Numbered from the stretch's first letter, positions 11,264 through 23,903 are shown. The stretch is 64,000 nucleotides of DNA from Plicaturopsis crispa FD-325 SS-3 (GCA_000827205.1 KN832555.1:446845-510844), one strand, 5' to 3'. A program made the numbers and translations. The notes: a model not told the origin generated them from the letters alone.

Positions 11264-12069
11264 TGTATACGACGCGTTTCCCGACGAAGAATGGTGCCAA
11301 GTGCCGCCAAGACTACCATGTCACATCCTTCACCGCGCGTTCTTTGCTACTGAACGCTCTAGCGTCGAGCCCTATACAGCCGGGGTGTAGTAGTTGCGAC
11401 GTAGGCCAACTATGTGTGTTCTTTCAAAATATCAGACAACCCAGCACTGCGTCGCGATATCCGACTCCTTCACAAGAGCCTGCCAGTGCATCCACCTCCA
11501 TTCTGATATCATGGCCCAGCTTTGTACGGCGCTCAGACCTAAACAGACGGTGAGCAAACCTGGTCAGGAGTCCGTCACCGCAAGCAGTGCACCTAGCTGC
11601 TCAGCTCTCAAGGCTCGATCCTGGCTCGATCGACTGACTTCCAGATAGTCTGTTCGAATTTCTACTGGGAACTCATATGCTGTACTCGAAAGGCATCGAC
11701 ATCCGAGACGTCGGTTGAACATCGACACGACCAACCAACGACCAACGTACGTGCTCCTTGATTCGTACGGCATTTCCAAAGGCTTGTGCAAGCACAACGC
11801 TTCCGAATTTCAATACAAGCCCTCACGATACGGAGCGCTAAGCACAGGATGCACCCACACAAGTAAGCACTGCAAAGTCCTCCGAAAGTTCTATACATCC
11901 CAGAACACAATTGCACATTGTAAGTACACGGAGACATAAAAATGGTATGGAGAAGGTGAAGGTATAATCAGTAAACGAGCCCGGCACAGCACAAGCTGAA
12001 CTTTCGATTGAGCAAAGGACAACAACACATGAAGTAAAAGATACTGAGCTAGCGAGACCGATCGACATG
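11264..12069. other. intergenic stretch, no gene seen
   Basis: About 800 bp between the KDZ insertion and the 3' end of the GPI-protein gene. Both strands show only short unrelated ORFs without coding character. The proximal part is probably the 3' untranslated region of the neighbouring gene. Confidence 0.5.
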
Positions 12070-13340
12070 TCAGACTGAGAAAGTCCACCAGAGCACAGGG
12101 AGCACGGAACCACTTATCAAAGCTGCGAGATAAAGTGTACCAATAACACGGGTCGGTGCGGAGTTAACGGGCACAAATCCAGAGTTATCGACTGGTGAAC
12201 CGCTCATAACGGCAGTAGTCGTTGACAACGATGTGACACTAAACAATGGGTGAGTACTTTTCCGTGAAGCAGGGAATCGGGACATACGTCTTTGTCGTCA
12301 CGCCTCCAGGCGCCGTGGACGTTATGGTCTCCATAGACTCGACGACGACGGTGATCGACACAGGCGGCAGTGTCATCGTGTTCGTTGCAGTGGCGGTGAC
12401 AGTCAGCACGGAGGGCACTGCTAACGGGGGGATGGAGTACAGTGGCCACGGGAGCACGCCTGAGTTAATGGTCACAGTCATAAGGCCCGGGACGGTCGTT
12501 GCCGCCATCCCGGTGCCCGTTACGACAGTGAGAAAACCAGATGACTGCCCTGCAGAGCCGGGGAGGAAGGGGCTCTGCGCAGCGGGCGACGAGTCCTGTG
12601 GCTGGTCCTGGATGGCGTTGACATTGTCCCCGCACGCACCGGACGGATTTGCATTGTTGATCTGTACGGGGACTGGGGAGATAGTGAAGAATGCATTGTT
12701 ATTGATGTGTGACGCCTCGTAGAATGTTAGCTAGACACATAATGAGTCTGATGCTGTGGACGTGATCAGCGCGCGCGAAAACATACGTTGTATTTTCCAG
12801 CAGGTACGCAAGTGGGAATGGCGAAATTTAAGTGCTTGACAGTGCTTCCAGGCTCCTGCATGAGGAGGCCTGTGCCGGAGGAGACGGTCATATTTAATTG
12901 GGTCTGTGAGGACACGAGGTATATCTCGAGGCTATCGTAGCGCGTCGCGAGACCCGACCCAGGCACTGCAGCGTTTTGCGGAAGCTTGCCGTCCCCAGAT
13001 ATCTACGCAGCCTTGTAAAGATTAGCCTCAAAAGCCAAAGGTAGCAGGGTCCTCACGTCGATGGCGATAGGCATGTTTGAACCAGCTGAGAACGAGCTGG
13101 TTGCGCGTGTGAGCTTCGTTAACAGTGAATCTTCTGACGGACGTACCTGCTAGGATTTGGCGCGTCGACGATAGCCAGACCATTCGTGAATGTTTGACCA
13201 TTGACCAGAACCTGCGCTGTGACGCCGCATATCGCAGATAGAACAGACAGCAATGTCACAAGAAATTGAAGAAAGTAGTAGGGCCGGCCGCGGAAGAGGG
13301 GGATTCTATGCCGCCCGTGGTGAGCCTGCACCTGGAGCAT
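12070..13340 (-). CDS. secreted GPI-anchored-type cell-surface protein (353 aa)
   Basis: Model: complement of join(12070..12238, 12288..12730, 12787..13002, 13057..13096, 13147..13340). A hydrophobic signal segment (FLQFLVTLLSVLSAICGVTA) is followed by QVLVNGQTFTNGLAIVDAPN. A beta-rich ectodomain of about 120 residues follows, with LEIYLVSSQT and FAIPTCVPAGKYN, a pattern seen in fungal Ser/Thr-rich GPI proteins (Kre9/Knh1-like N-domain). Then comes a Thr/Ser/Val/Pro-rich stalk with TVTATATNTMTLPPVSITV, and a C-terminal hydrophobic tail (YLAALISGSVLPVLWWTFSV) as expected for GPI attachment. A cell-wall or plasma-membrane location is inferred. The start is the first ATG before the signal segment, which leaves an unusually long basic n-region. 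It is divergent from the cyclin H gene with 208 bp between. Confidence 0.82.
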
Positions 13341-13548
13341 TGGAGACACCGTCAACGAGAGTCTCTGCGCCGCCTGTGCGACTGTCAGAAAAGAAACGAG
13401 CGACACAGACTGAGAGAGCTTTGCCGTGTGGGCGTTGAGTATAGAGAAGCAATTTACCGAGCAGCCCGTGAAAGAGACCGACCCCGCGTCGGCGTCGCGA
13501 CAAAATTGATCGGACTCACGATACCCACGAGATCTGCTATTTCATTTC

Positions 13549-14782
13549 ATGGCTGCCCTTACCACCACAACCACATCCGAGTCAGAGTCCTCGACGTCCA
13601 GCAAAAAACCGCTGTATGAGAACAGCACGCAGTTCAGAAACTGGAGGTTCTCGCCAGAACAGCTTGCCCACACCCGCGCTACATTGAACGTGGCAGCCGT
13701 CGCCGTCATTCGCAACACTTTTGAGGCCGACGAGGTGCGCAATCTACATCAGTCTGGTACATATGGCATGCTGACGGTCGCGCGATGCAGCCAGGATCAT
13801 CCGCAAATGTATCATTCATTGGCGCAGACGAGGAGCACCTCCTCGTGAAACTGTACGCGGGCAAAATTACCCAACTATGCGGGCACTTTCGCTTCCCGGA
13901 GGAGGTCGAAGCGACTGCAGTTAGCTATCTGAAGCGGTTCTACTTGAAGAACACAGTGATGGATTGGCACCCGAAGAATGTCATGTGCGTTTCATGATGT
14001 CTCGCGTCTCCCTCTGATTTACTCCCTGCACGTTCAGGCTAACAGCGCTGTTCCTGGCGACCAAAACAACGAACAACCCAATATCACTGGAGGCGTACAC
14101 GTCCAATATCCCAAAAACATCACCGTCCGATGTCCTCGACTTAGAATTCCTGGTCGCGCAAAGTCTCGGTTTTGAATTTGCCGTATGGCACGCGCACAGA
14201 GCGCTATGGGGCATATGGCTCGACCTTCAGGTGCGGTGGCGTACCTGATTCTATCTGCCGACATTTAATTATAGCGACCAGAGCATTCCCGTGGCTGTGG
14301 AGGATCGGCCACAAGAAATCTACACTACAGCATTGAACCAGCTTCGCGCGTCCCGGCTCACAGACGCCGAGTTGATCTACACGCCGTCCCAAATCGCCCT
14401 CGCATGCCTCTCTCTTGCCTCCCCGTCTCTAGCGTCGCAATGGATCGCCTTCAAGTTACCGTCGCCCAGTAGCTCGAGCACTCTTGAAGCCACGGTAGAT
14501 GCGATAAAAAATATGATATCGACCTCTGGACACGTACCGGACGTCGAGAGTGTACGGGAGGTCGATCGGCGTCTAAAATTGTGCAAGAACCCGGAGAAGG
14601 TGGTGGGCAGCAAGGCATACCTAGCGCGGCGTGCTGCAGAGGAGAAGCAGGCGGAGGAGAAAAGGAATCGGAAGGCACAAGTCGTGCGGCAAGCTATGGA
14701 GGACGATGACCCCTTCGGAGACGAACTAGGCGGGAAACCAGCGGCACTAAAATTACAGGACCTAGACGACGACGACGAATAA
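13549..14782 (+). CDS. cyclin H (TFIIH/CDK-activating kinase cyclin, CCL1-type), 357 aa
   Basis: Model: join(13549..13734, 13791..13984, 14038..14230, 14282..14782). Cyclin H pairs with Cdk7/Kin28 and Tfb3/MAT1 in TFIIH, phosphorylating the RNA polymerase II tail. The N-terminus has the family signature YENSTQFRNWRFSPEQLAHT. Cyclin box 1 includes LVKLYAGKITQLCGHFRFPE, ATAVSYLKRFYLKNTVMDWH and NVMLTALFLATKTTNNPISL. The second fold follows after an intron (YTPSQIALACLSLASPSLAS). The C-terminal 80 residues are charged, ending in an acidic DDDDE tail. Length is typical for fungal Ccl1. Identification rests on recognised motifs. Confidence 0.92.
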
Positions 14783-15041
14783 TTATTAGCAGTGGTGTAC
14801 CGTGCAATTTGTTGTACGATGGTCGCGACGGCCCCCCATTTCCGCCAATTTCCATTCGATTTTGGTCGAGACTTCACGAGTGCGGCTTGAGTGCGGCAAT
14901 ACGGCGTTGGACTGTGGCGTTACCGTGGCGTCGGTACGTAACCATTCTTAGGGTAGATATAAAGGCGCCTTTCCTCTCCGCCGCGTTTTCTTCACTACCA
15001 CCACGACTGGTCTATCTACTAACATACCATCCGCTGAAAAA

Positions 15042-15915
15042 ATGGCACCCAAGCGTAAATCTGATGTCTTGGAGCAACCTTTGGCCCCGCCCATCGCGGT
15101 GCTAGAAGAAGGCGCCCCTACCGACGCCCCAGCGGCCAAAGAAAATGTACCCGTTGCGAAGAAAGCGCGTACCTCTGACGCGTCGGGGGATGCTGCAACC
15201 AAGCCCAAGCCTAAGGGCAAGGGTAAGGCGAAGGACGCGGCACCCGCTGTGCCTGTGAAATGGACGGAGGTCAAGCTCGATGGCGAAGACGAGGTACGTC
15301 GACGCGTTCGACGCGTCGTCAACGTGCAGGATTAATGCTGACGCGTCATATCACTGTAGGATGCGGTGCCGGTCTAGTATGACGCGTCTTGTACAAGGAT
15401 CGACGCGTAACTGACTACTGTATCGCTTTAGCGACGACTGCAACGAGGTTAGGCGCAAGATACGCTTGCTGCAGAAGGAGCCCAACTGGAAGGTATGTTG
15501 GCTCGTGGTAGACATCCAGCAACGACCTTCCTAAGCTCTTCTATGTAGGTCACGCATTGGCTGAAGGAGATCGGCGGTATCAACAACAACTCGTATAGTC
15601 GCTTCAGTGCGTACCTTCCCGCTACCCACGCTCCAGTGCCTTTGCTAATCGTAGACGCGGATGTAAAGTGAAGGAAACGGGTCCCGACGGAGGCGCGAGC
15701 AACGGCACGTACAAAGCAGCGTGCGTGTTCTTACTTCTTACCTGCCGGTGACGCGTTCTGAGGACACATTGTCTTACAGGTACATATACTTCGAAAAGGT
15801 CCGCATCGCAGAGGGGAAGAAGAAGACTGCCAAGCGTTCTCGCAACGAGATAGAGCATCCCAACGGCTTTCCCTTGGAGGCTCGCCGCCGTTACATGTGG
15901 GTTGGACCTGCGTGA
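15042..15915 (+). CDS. DUF7726-like nuclear-type protein (191 aa)
   Basis: Model: join(15042..15293, 15360..15376, 15432..15492, 15549..15606, 15669..15720, 15780..15915); exon 2 is only 17 nt. Residues 1-80 are a basic, Lys/Ala/Pro-rich tail (MAPKRKSDVLEQPLAPPIAV; KPKPKGKGKAKDAAP) that looks nuclear. The C-terminal 100 residues form a compact conserved domain: DDCNEVRRKIRLLQKEPNWK, THWLKEIGGINNNSYSRFM and GTYKAAYIYFEKVR. This pattern is shared by many basidiomycete hypothetical proteins assigned, from memory, to DUF7726, a possible helix-turn-helix-like fold. Function is unknown. The first introns carry an unusual cluster of ACGCGT motifs. Confidence 0.8.
15302..15407. promoter_or_regulatory. 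cluster of ACGCGT (MluI cell-cycle box-like) motifs in introns 1-2 of the DUF7726-like gene
   Basis: ACGCGT occurs at 15302, 15311, 15341, 15382 and 15402, with further copies at 15178 (exon 1) and 15751 (intron 5). ACGCGT is the core bound by MBF (Mbp1-Swi6) in ascomycete yeasts. Whether it acts here as an intronic regulatory element is inference. Confidence 0.4.
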
Positions 15916-16108
15916 CCCACTCAAGTCGTCGACAGTTTCGACAAGATGCGATAGAATGCTCGACTCGAGATCTACAGGGGCGTGGAGAGGAGGAGGTGTA
16001 TGGTGCGGTGTGCTTCTTGCTATTGTGTCTGTACTCGTAATTGCTCGTAATTCGCTTGCTTTGCTTAGATGTTCCATCCCAACGAGAAGACGCCATAAGT
16101 CGATGGTA

Positions 16109-16784
16109 TCAGGAGCTGTCTGTAAGACCTCTATCGCTCCTCCAGGCCTTTATCCATTCGACAATCCGCCCGACATTTGCCTCTAAATCTTCTGTCCCTT
16201 CGCTCTTCAACTCAACCACTATCTCCGGCGCATATGATGACCGCGCCTCGTCCAGAACAACCTCCATGATCTCCGCCTCGTTGTTCTCTTGTATCTTTTT
16301 CAACGCGTAGCCGCTGTGCACGTCCAAACGTTCGTCAAGCGCCGATCTGGACATCTGGAAATGAGATGGCTACGAACCGTTTTTCTAACCGTTCCCAGAG
16401 TTGCGTATGGTCGCAGCGCAGAACGACGACGAGATCTGCCCATCGCTCCGGGAATGCTTCGCAGGTATGCCAATCGAGGATGACCCCGCCCTCGTTCACA
16501 TACGGTTCTAATTCATCGAGGACCTTTCATCACTCCCAGGTAAGCACATTTTTCTTTCCCTTGTTCTCGATCGCACTCACCTTGTCCTCATCTACCGTGT
16601 AGCTCTGCCACTCCTCATCGAACCCTGAGTGCAGCCCCCGCTCTTTTACCCAGTCACCGACATTGATGTGCTTGAGCGGCACCGGGGACTCGTCGACGAG
16701 AAGTTGGGCGTGAGTGGATTTTCCTGTGCCGGGGGTGCCTGTTATAACGATTACGGGCGCTGTTCTTGGTGATGGATCCGACAT
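16109..16784 (-). CDS. FAP7: adenylate kinase isoenzyme 6 / Fap7 homologue (184 aa)
   Basis: Model: complement of join(16109..16313, 16378..16523, 16581..16784). The AK6/Fap7 ATPase acts in late 18S rRNA processing together with Rps14. The P-loop is seen at residues 14-21 (ITGTPGTGKST). It is followed by the family motif HINVGDWVKERGLHSGFDEE with the NMP-binding region, LDELEPYVNEGGVILDWHTC, and the substrate segment VLRCDHTQLWERLEKRGY. It ends with VVELKSEGTEDLEANVGRIV and a short tail; length is normal. The intron before exon 2 ends in AAG. It is divergent from the 7-TM gene. Confidence 0.92.
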
Positions 16785-17426
16785 TGTGGTCAAGCAGCGA
16801 GCTCAATTGTAATCTTTGAGCGATACGATGGAAAATATATCACGTCGATAGTGGGCGCTTGATTAACAAAAAATTTCCTCCTGCTGGTGACACTCAAAGC
16901 TGGCGCGATGGGGTAGACGACTAGATTTTTTTTTATTTTTCAGTCAGCTGCAAGACGGCGAGGGAAAACTCGAGCTGAGTACGGAGAAACGGAGAAATAC
17001 GAGTAGCAACAAGGCCAAGAAAAGGCGGGCGTCGCCAACTGTCGTAAGCGACTGTGAGAAAACCATCCAGCGGTCCGCGAGCGGCTGCAGTTTTAATATG
17101 TCTCCAACATCTCACCCGTCCGACTGCGTCCCCGTAATTGAATGCTGCTGGCCCCGGTGATCCCAGGAGCTGTGTTCTTTCAACGAGAAAGGACAATTTA
17201 TCATCGACCCAGGACTAATGCAACTCTCCTCTTACCTACACATCCATCTTCGTGCTGTTCGAGACAGAGCGCGCCGTAGCGCGAGTTCTTATGGTCCCCG
17301 TATCCTCCTGGAGAGGACTGTTCTGATTCCTCCAGTTCTCTCAGCTCTTTCACTTTCGTTCGGACGCGGTTTGTCACTCGTTTGAACCCGCTTTAGCACC
17401 GAGAGGAGCCTATAGTAGATCCTACT
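16785..17426. other. intergenic divergent promoter region, no gene seen
   Basis: About 640 bp between the divergent AK6/Fap7 and 7-TM genes. An antisense ORF at 16933..17196 lacks coding character. A poly-T/A tract lies near 16925-16940. No confident TATA box was found. Confidence 0.45.
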
Positions 17427-19676
17427 ATGCCGGCCGCTGATACACGGACTGTCCCCACCGCGACAAGACGAGGCACCGGCTGGATTTACGAAAAACGCAC
17501 CAACGATGGCGCTGTGCCAACCGCCCCTACCGCCGCCAGGCATACCGCCAACTCACGAGAGACCACGCATAAAGTGACCTCGCCAACCTCGCTCCCTAAC
17601 CAAGTCGACATTCAGCTCTCGACCACTATCAACATCCCAAATTATACCCGTTACTACCACCAGCCCATAGAATCCTTCCGGCCCACGTATGTTGCTCTCC
17701 AGGATGGCTCCCTGGTCGCCCCGCCGTTTCTCGTCGATATGCGCAATGCAAGCATACATCTTGCCATCACAGGCGCAATGCTCCTGGTCTTTGCTAGAAA
17801 CACCGTCGTTTCGGCCGAGTACATACGCCGAGCCAAAGTGAAGAGAAAGACGCTCTTCTACCTTCTGTTCGTCAGCCAATTTCTGGGTGTGGTCTCGAGC
17901 ATACCTACCATAGTTGGGTATTTCGACCAGTCGACAAACTGTGTATAGTGAGTTCGGCCAGCAATCAGTTCCATGCAGCTCATTTACACATTACTAGCGT
18001 CAATGCCATCACTACCATAGCTGCAGCTTTGTCGCTTGGTATCCTAGTCAGTCTGCAAAGGCTCAAGGCATAGCGATGCTGCTCATAAGCACCTTTATAT
18101 ACAGATCACAGGAATTCTAGGCGTCAAAGCCTACCGATGCCTCAACAACTCTCGAATCGTTCTTGTGATGTTGACACTTTTCCGAACTTCTTCGACTGTC
18201 CTTACTATCCTTGACCTGGTGACCGTGCCTGGGGAGAAAAGACTCACCGGTGACTGGGTCCATATTCTCTCTCTTTCGGGCAGCTAGCTCAATCAGTGTA
18301 CTCTAGGTGATTGCTGCCGTGGAGGTGCCAAAGGATTCCTAGCCGTGTTCGTGATAATTCAGTGCCTCGAATCGGCATTTATATGCGGTTGCTGTAGGTC
18401 CCTTGGTCTTGGTAGTAGGAATCCATCTACATCTAACTTGGAATAGTCGTCGTAGCCCTATGGCGCTCACGAGGAAAACCCTCTGTGCGCGGTCGCATAT
18501 CGATACAACTGTCTATGGCCGACGACAACGACGCTACAGCGGAGGGCGGTGACACTGTAGACCGGCGAGGTTGGTGGGACTACATCCCCAAAGCGAGCGG
18601 CGACGCCGATGCGCGAAGCGTAAACGGGCCTCCTGATGGGATCATATCCCGGATCTCAGAGAAGAGACCCCCTGCAGCTACATTGCACGCACATCAGCCG
18701 TCATTACCGAGCACGCTGCATGAATCCCATCCACCTCGACCGACCACCGTGCGGATATCTGAGGCGACGGACACGCCAAGCGAGCGGCGCAGGGAGTCCA
18801 GTCCAGCCCGTGCCCCGTCTCCAACCTCATCGACTAGGCTCAGCAGGCTCATGCCCCGGATGGTCGTCTTCCGCGAAGTGATGCGAGACGAGGTGGGTCT
18901 CTCGCTGCCGTTGTACACCCTTCCGTCGTAACGCCTGCAATGCACAGCTCTGCTACACGACATTTATCACGGCATGTTTTGTCGTAGCACTCGTGTTAGC
19001 CGTCATCGGTATCAGCATGCTAACCGGATTATCCTCCTGGATAGGTGTAACGTGTTCGTGACGTCTTTGCCCCTCCGCGAACATCCCATTAACGCGGCTT
19101 TCATTAGGGATCATAATCTCCGTGTTCGCTATGCACAGCTTCTCCCGCGTAATCCGCCGACACGAGCACGACGCGTTACTGCAGCACCCATCGGCGTGGA
19201 ATAACGTTCCACCACCCCGACTCAGTGAAAAGGCACACCCACAGGAGGGCAGATTGCGAGGCTTAAGGTCCCCCATGAGCATCGGCTCGTATCCCCACAT
19301 GCGGCGGATCCACCGCCCGGGCCTCTCTGCAGACATTTCAGACGCAGACGACCCGTTCGAGAATCCGTCGCAGCCGGCTACCGCATCATGGTACTCTGGG
19401 GCCTACCCGCGTACCGCAACCTCCATCCCCTGTATACCCTCCTTGCCCGACACAGACACCATTCGCGAAGTACAATCTCCCGTCCCTTCAGTAAGCACGC
19501 TCGGTAGGGGGACGCCGCCGGCCCAGGAGTGTCCTGACATATTGCCATCCCCGAACATGGAGATGTTCCCCACGTCGGGCCGCAATACGCCAATAGCTGA
19601 CGACGAGCGCGCAAGCATCTTTCCACGACGGTTGACGCCGGGTGGTCTGACGCCAGAGAGGTCCGAGGAGGGCTAG
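17427..19676 (+). CDS. seven-transmembrane fungal protein of unknown function (637 aa)
   Basis: Model: join(17427..17947, 17998..18046, 18105..18249, 18307..18393, 18447..18892, 18948..19044, 19108..19676). After a 115-residue N-terminal tail rich in Thr/Ala, seven hydrophobic segments can be read: IHLAITGAMLLVFARN, FYLLFVSQFLGVVSSIPTIV, NAITTIAAALSLGILITGIL, IVLVMLTLFRTSSTVLTILD, GFLAVFVIIQCLESAFICGC, TFITACFVVALVLAVIGISM and SSWIGIIISVFAMHSFSR. A long Ser/Pro/Arg-rich loop separates TM5 and TM6, and a 180-residue Pro/Ser-rich tail follows TM7. The layout is like orphan receptor-type or Pth11-like fungal membrane proteins, but no diagnostic motif was recognised. Function unknown. Confidence 0.78.
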
Positions 19677-20039
19677 GACTGGTGTATTCAACAATACATC
19701 GGGCGGAGTCGTGCACGTGTAGGATGGTGTACCAACCATGTAGTAAAAATGTTCTTGTATATTGCGTTCCTCATTCCCATTCACCATCGCTGTCCAAATG
19801 CTATCACCCGCTTTTCGTAACCGTCGATGCATCGTTTGACGGATACCGATGTGCAAGTACCAAAGACCGAGTGCTTCCAGTAGCAGAACTCACATTGCGA
19901 TGTACGACGAAGTGGATGAATATACAGCATCAATTATATATATGCATTACACTACTACAGGTCCACAAGGCTGAGTGAGTGGGTAGATAGGATTCGAGGA
20001 CAAAGACAAGAAAAGGGCCCAGCACGCCAGACATGAACC
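19677..20039. other. intergenic region between convergent genes
   Basis: About 360 bp separates the stop codons of the 7-TM gene and Spt5, which converge here. It must contain both 3' untranslated regions and polyadenylation sites. Nothing else was recognised. Confidence 0.45.
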
Positions 20040-23000
20040 CTATATGTGGAGCTTAGCCAAAAGATGCACAGGATACATGAATATTTGATGGTCTTCTCCA
20101 CCGACTTCAATGGGTCCATCGGCTTTAGGGTCCCCATAGACGGTGACTTTCTCGCCCCTCCTTTCGCCGTAGATGACGAGACATCTATCCTTCGTCCTGT
20201 CGGGCGGTACTGGCACCAAGTACTTGATTTGGACGGTCGTTGGGCCTTTGGCTTCCAGTGCGGGTGATAGGAACTTGATCGTAGCAGTACTCTGGTCTTG
20301 TTTACCACTATCGAGGACGGAGTCGACGGAACCCTCTTCATTCTCAAGGTCGCCGTCGTACCACCGTGTGACATTCGTCCCTTGAATTTTGACGACCACG
20401 CCTTCGTAGTTGGGCAGGTCAAGGAGCCACCGGGTCGGCAATTCTAACAGCAAGTTAGTTTCGACGGTAGCGGGAATAGCGATGATTCTCACCAAATGCA
20501 TCCTCGTCACGAGTCGCTCCTGGTGTTGGCGCACTGCTATACATTCCAGCTCCGGGAGTAGGAGCTTGCATGACGCGAGCCGGTTGCCTGCTAGAAGCAG
20601 CCGGAGTGTAGCCAGCAGACGGGTTATTGAACCCACCATAAGCTGGCGTCGGGGCCCCACGAAGCCCTGGCGTCTCCGCGGTGGCGGCAGGAGTAGGTGC
20701 TGAATTCTAATGACCAGCTTCAGTCAATAAACTGTGCATCACATGCCAAGGACAACATACCCCCCACGAGTCTGAGGCACCCCAGGAATTGTCGCCGCTA
20801 CCCCATGCATTATCACCACCGCCACCCCAATCATTATTAGAGCTAGCAGGTTTGGGCGTCGCACCCCCGAACGAATCGTGCCTTGGCGTAGCACCGCCAA
20901 AGTTACCTGCGCCGCCGCCGCTACTGTACGGATTGGGTGTTCGAGCAGCGGCATTCCAGGCGGGCGTCCGTCCCCCGTCGGCGTAAGGATTGGGCGTCCG
21001 CGAAGAGGCATTCCATGCCGGCGTTTTGCCGCTGTCATACGGATTCGGCGTGCGAGACGACACGTTCCATGCTGGTGTTTTGCCACCGTCGGCGGCATAG
21101 GGGTTGGGTGTTCGGCCAGTAGCTCCCCATCCAGGAGTACGATTGCCAGGCTGCGCGTAGGGGTTTGGCGTACGAGAGGCGCCGAAGGAGCGAGGGGGAC
21201 CCATTGAACTGTTGCCAAAACCACCACCAAAACCGCCGCCCTCGAGGGGTTCAGTACTGCCGTTTGGACTGTGGAAGAGAACAGTTAAGATACCAGAATC
21301 TCGAAAGAGTAGAGAAAATAAAATGCGTACTTTCTCCGCTTGAGCTTGTCCTTTTCTATCGATATCACCTTGTTGCCTGTGTGCAGCTCGACACGGGCCA
21401 GGGGACCATTCGTATCCTTGATGATACCAACGTAGCCCTTATGCGGGCCTTTCACCACGACGACGGTTACGCCGATTAGACGATCGCGTGGTCCGCGTCC
21501 CATCTTGCCGGAACCAACCATACCTCCCGCAGACGCACCACCGACTGCCGCAGGATTCATTTTTGATAAGTCGGACGCTGCAGGTCTTGCAAGGTTCCCT
21601 TTTGGCGCAAGGGAGGCTAAAGATCGTGCCCGCGTGACGAAGATACCGCCATTCTCAACGATGTCCCGATTGTGCAGGAAGGCAAAGAAGGACTGGTGTA
21701 TGTGAACGACTCGTCCTTTGCGGCCCTGGGTGAAGTTGGTCAGTGGGTGACAGCTCGGGCAAGTGAGAGATGGTTACCTCGCCGTCGATTTCTTTAACGT
21801 TGTCGTCTGGCCTTAGCTCATGCCCTTCTGAGTCCGTCGCGATGGCCCTATCCGAATCCCTGCGCATGGAGATTTGGTGTGGTTGGACAAGGCGAACTTG
21901 ACCGTTCTGGTCAAGCACACGGAACGAATCTCGCTCGGTTTTGAAAATGACACCGACAGTCTGGAGGCTACGGAGAAGTCAGCGAAATTATCGCGGGCAC
22001 TACTAAGCACAAATACTGACTCTAATTGCACAAGGTCGTGTAGCTCATAATTTCCAACGATATTGGTACCCGACCCAACCTCGGCTGCCTCACGAAGGTC
22101 TTTAGAGAACACAGACACCTGGAACAATAATGATTAGCCTCATCAATCACGGGCAAGGTAATGAAAACGCACCTCTTGCATCGACATGTCTGATAAGAAA
22201 GTCACGACGTTGTCGGTCACTGCCACCACGAGACCCGTTTCGTCCGCGTTCTGCCCGGCCATGACTTTGACATGGTCTCCAGGCTTGAATCGCTTGCGCA
22301 CACTGCGGGCGGGAACATCGACTCTCTGTCCGTCAATGTCAACGCCCACAGCACTGAGAGTAACGATATCCTGGTTGATGGTCTGCACAACACCGTGTAC
22401 GCCTGACTGTTCGCCCTCGAAAACCTCGACGTGGTCACCGGGCTGAAGCACGGAGATGGCGGCTTTGCGAGACGCTTCGGCGATTACAGACAGGTCAACG
22501 TTGTTCTCGTTTTCGGCGCCATCCATCCCGCGTGCAAACCGTGTGATCTCGTCCAGAGTAGGGTTGACGTTGTCCAGGATGAGGGAAGTAAGCTTGGCAT
22601 CCTTTTCTATGAAGCCATCCTTGTAGGTGTCCGTTTGGAATACGTAGACCTGATTCCGCTTGGAGACTTGTTTCCGTCCGTAGACTTTGATGACTTCCTC
22701 GTAGTTGAAGAATCGTTGCGGAGGTCGCATAGTTGCAGAACTGCCGGCGCCAGCTTTTTTTCGTTTTCCGTTGACGGTTAACGCGCCTGCGTCATCATTG
22801 GGGTTGAGATCAATGCGTGGAATGAATTTGAGGCCGACGTCTTCGCCATTCTCCGTGATGTCCATGACTTTGGCTAGATCACCCGCATACTTGCCTCGCC
22901 TCATGCGGACCCAGCTGCCTGGCGTCACTGTCAAGTCTTGCTTCTTTATTTGCAGCAGGCTAGCCATTTCGTCGATAGGCACTAGCGCAATGCCACGGCT

Positions 23001-23903
23001 AGGATAGACGCCGACTAGGCCTTGTAGTGCCTGGCTGACTTGTTGGGAACTCCGCGCCTCGACGTAGATCATGCCCTGTAGAGAGTCACGTTGGAATGCT
23101 GACAAGATGGAGAGCGGGCGAGCGGTGTATTCGAGATCGATAGCTTTTCGCATGAGACTGAAGACGATGTCACGTTCTCTGCCGGTCTGAGATTCGCGGT
23201 CAGAAGTCAATACTTCGTTGGGGGTTCTAATTCATGACGCACCTTGACTCTGACTTGCCACAAGTTGGCGTCGTGGACGGAAGGCATCAGCAATCTCTGC
23301 GGAACTTCATTCATGTCTCCGGTGTAGCGGACAGCCGTCCGTCCATGGCGTTTCTTGAGGTCCTGGGCAATCTGCGCGAGGTCCTGCTCGTCCAGCTCTC
23401 GGTCCCGCCTGTCCAGCCGTGCGTGGTTTGCAGCTCTTCGGTTGATATCTTCGTCCTCGCCTTCATGGCCCTCGGCGATGAATTCGTCTAAAGGATAATA
23501 TGTTCAATATAGCGTTTCGAGCCCAAGTTGAAATCTCTACTTGTTTCGTAATCCTCCTCCTCTTCATCTAGGTCTTCGTCGTCGTCTACCTCAGCCTCAA
23601 TATCTAGGAAGCGGTTGGCGTTATGACGCCGCTGCAACAGAGTTCATACATACAATAACAATATAATCACAATTTGGAACTCACCCGTTTGTGCCCTCGA
23701 GCTACACCCGGGTCTTCATCCTCATCTTCGTCCTCTTCATCTTCGTCCATGGCCGCAGCATTGCCCTCTTCCTCTTCCTCTTCTTCCTCCTCCTCGTCCT
23801 CCAAACGACCGCGGCGGACTTCTGTTGACCCCGCAGCCTCGTCAAAAGGGTCCGAGTCCGCGGTGTTTTGTGCGCCGTACTCCATATCGTCTACGTCGGA
23901 CAT
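20040..23903 (-). CDS. SPT5: transcription elongation factor Spt5 (1125 aa)
   Basis: Ten exons: complement of 20040..20443, 20493..20706, 20761..21268, 21331..21725, 21778..21967, 22021..22118, 22173..23186, 23243..23487, 23541..23631 and 23685..23903. Spt5 (with Spt4, DSIF) rides on RNA polymerase II and supports elongation and capping. The N-terminal 100 residues are very acidic (runs of Glu and Asp). The NGN domain follows (NLWQVRVKTGRERDIVFSLM; MIYVEARSSQQVSQALQGLV), then several KOW motifs (VTPGSWVRMRRGKYAGDLAK, LQPGDHVEVFEGEQSG, RFKPGDHVKVMAGQNADETG, VVVKGPHKGYVGIIKDT). The C-terminal repeat region has about five units of the type SRTPNPYADGGKTPAWN, the target of P-TEFb/Cdk9-type kinases. 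A final KOW-like domain ends the protein. Length is normal. Confidence 0.95.

Noticed and set aside
13306-13503. ORFs overlapping the start of the GPI-protein gene on both strands
   Set aside because: They fall in the short divergent promoter between the GPI-protein and cyclin H genes and show no conserved sequence.
16933-17196. 87-aa ORF upstream of AK6/Fap7
   Set aside because: No motif, and it lies in the divergent promoter region next to a poly-T tract.
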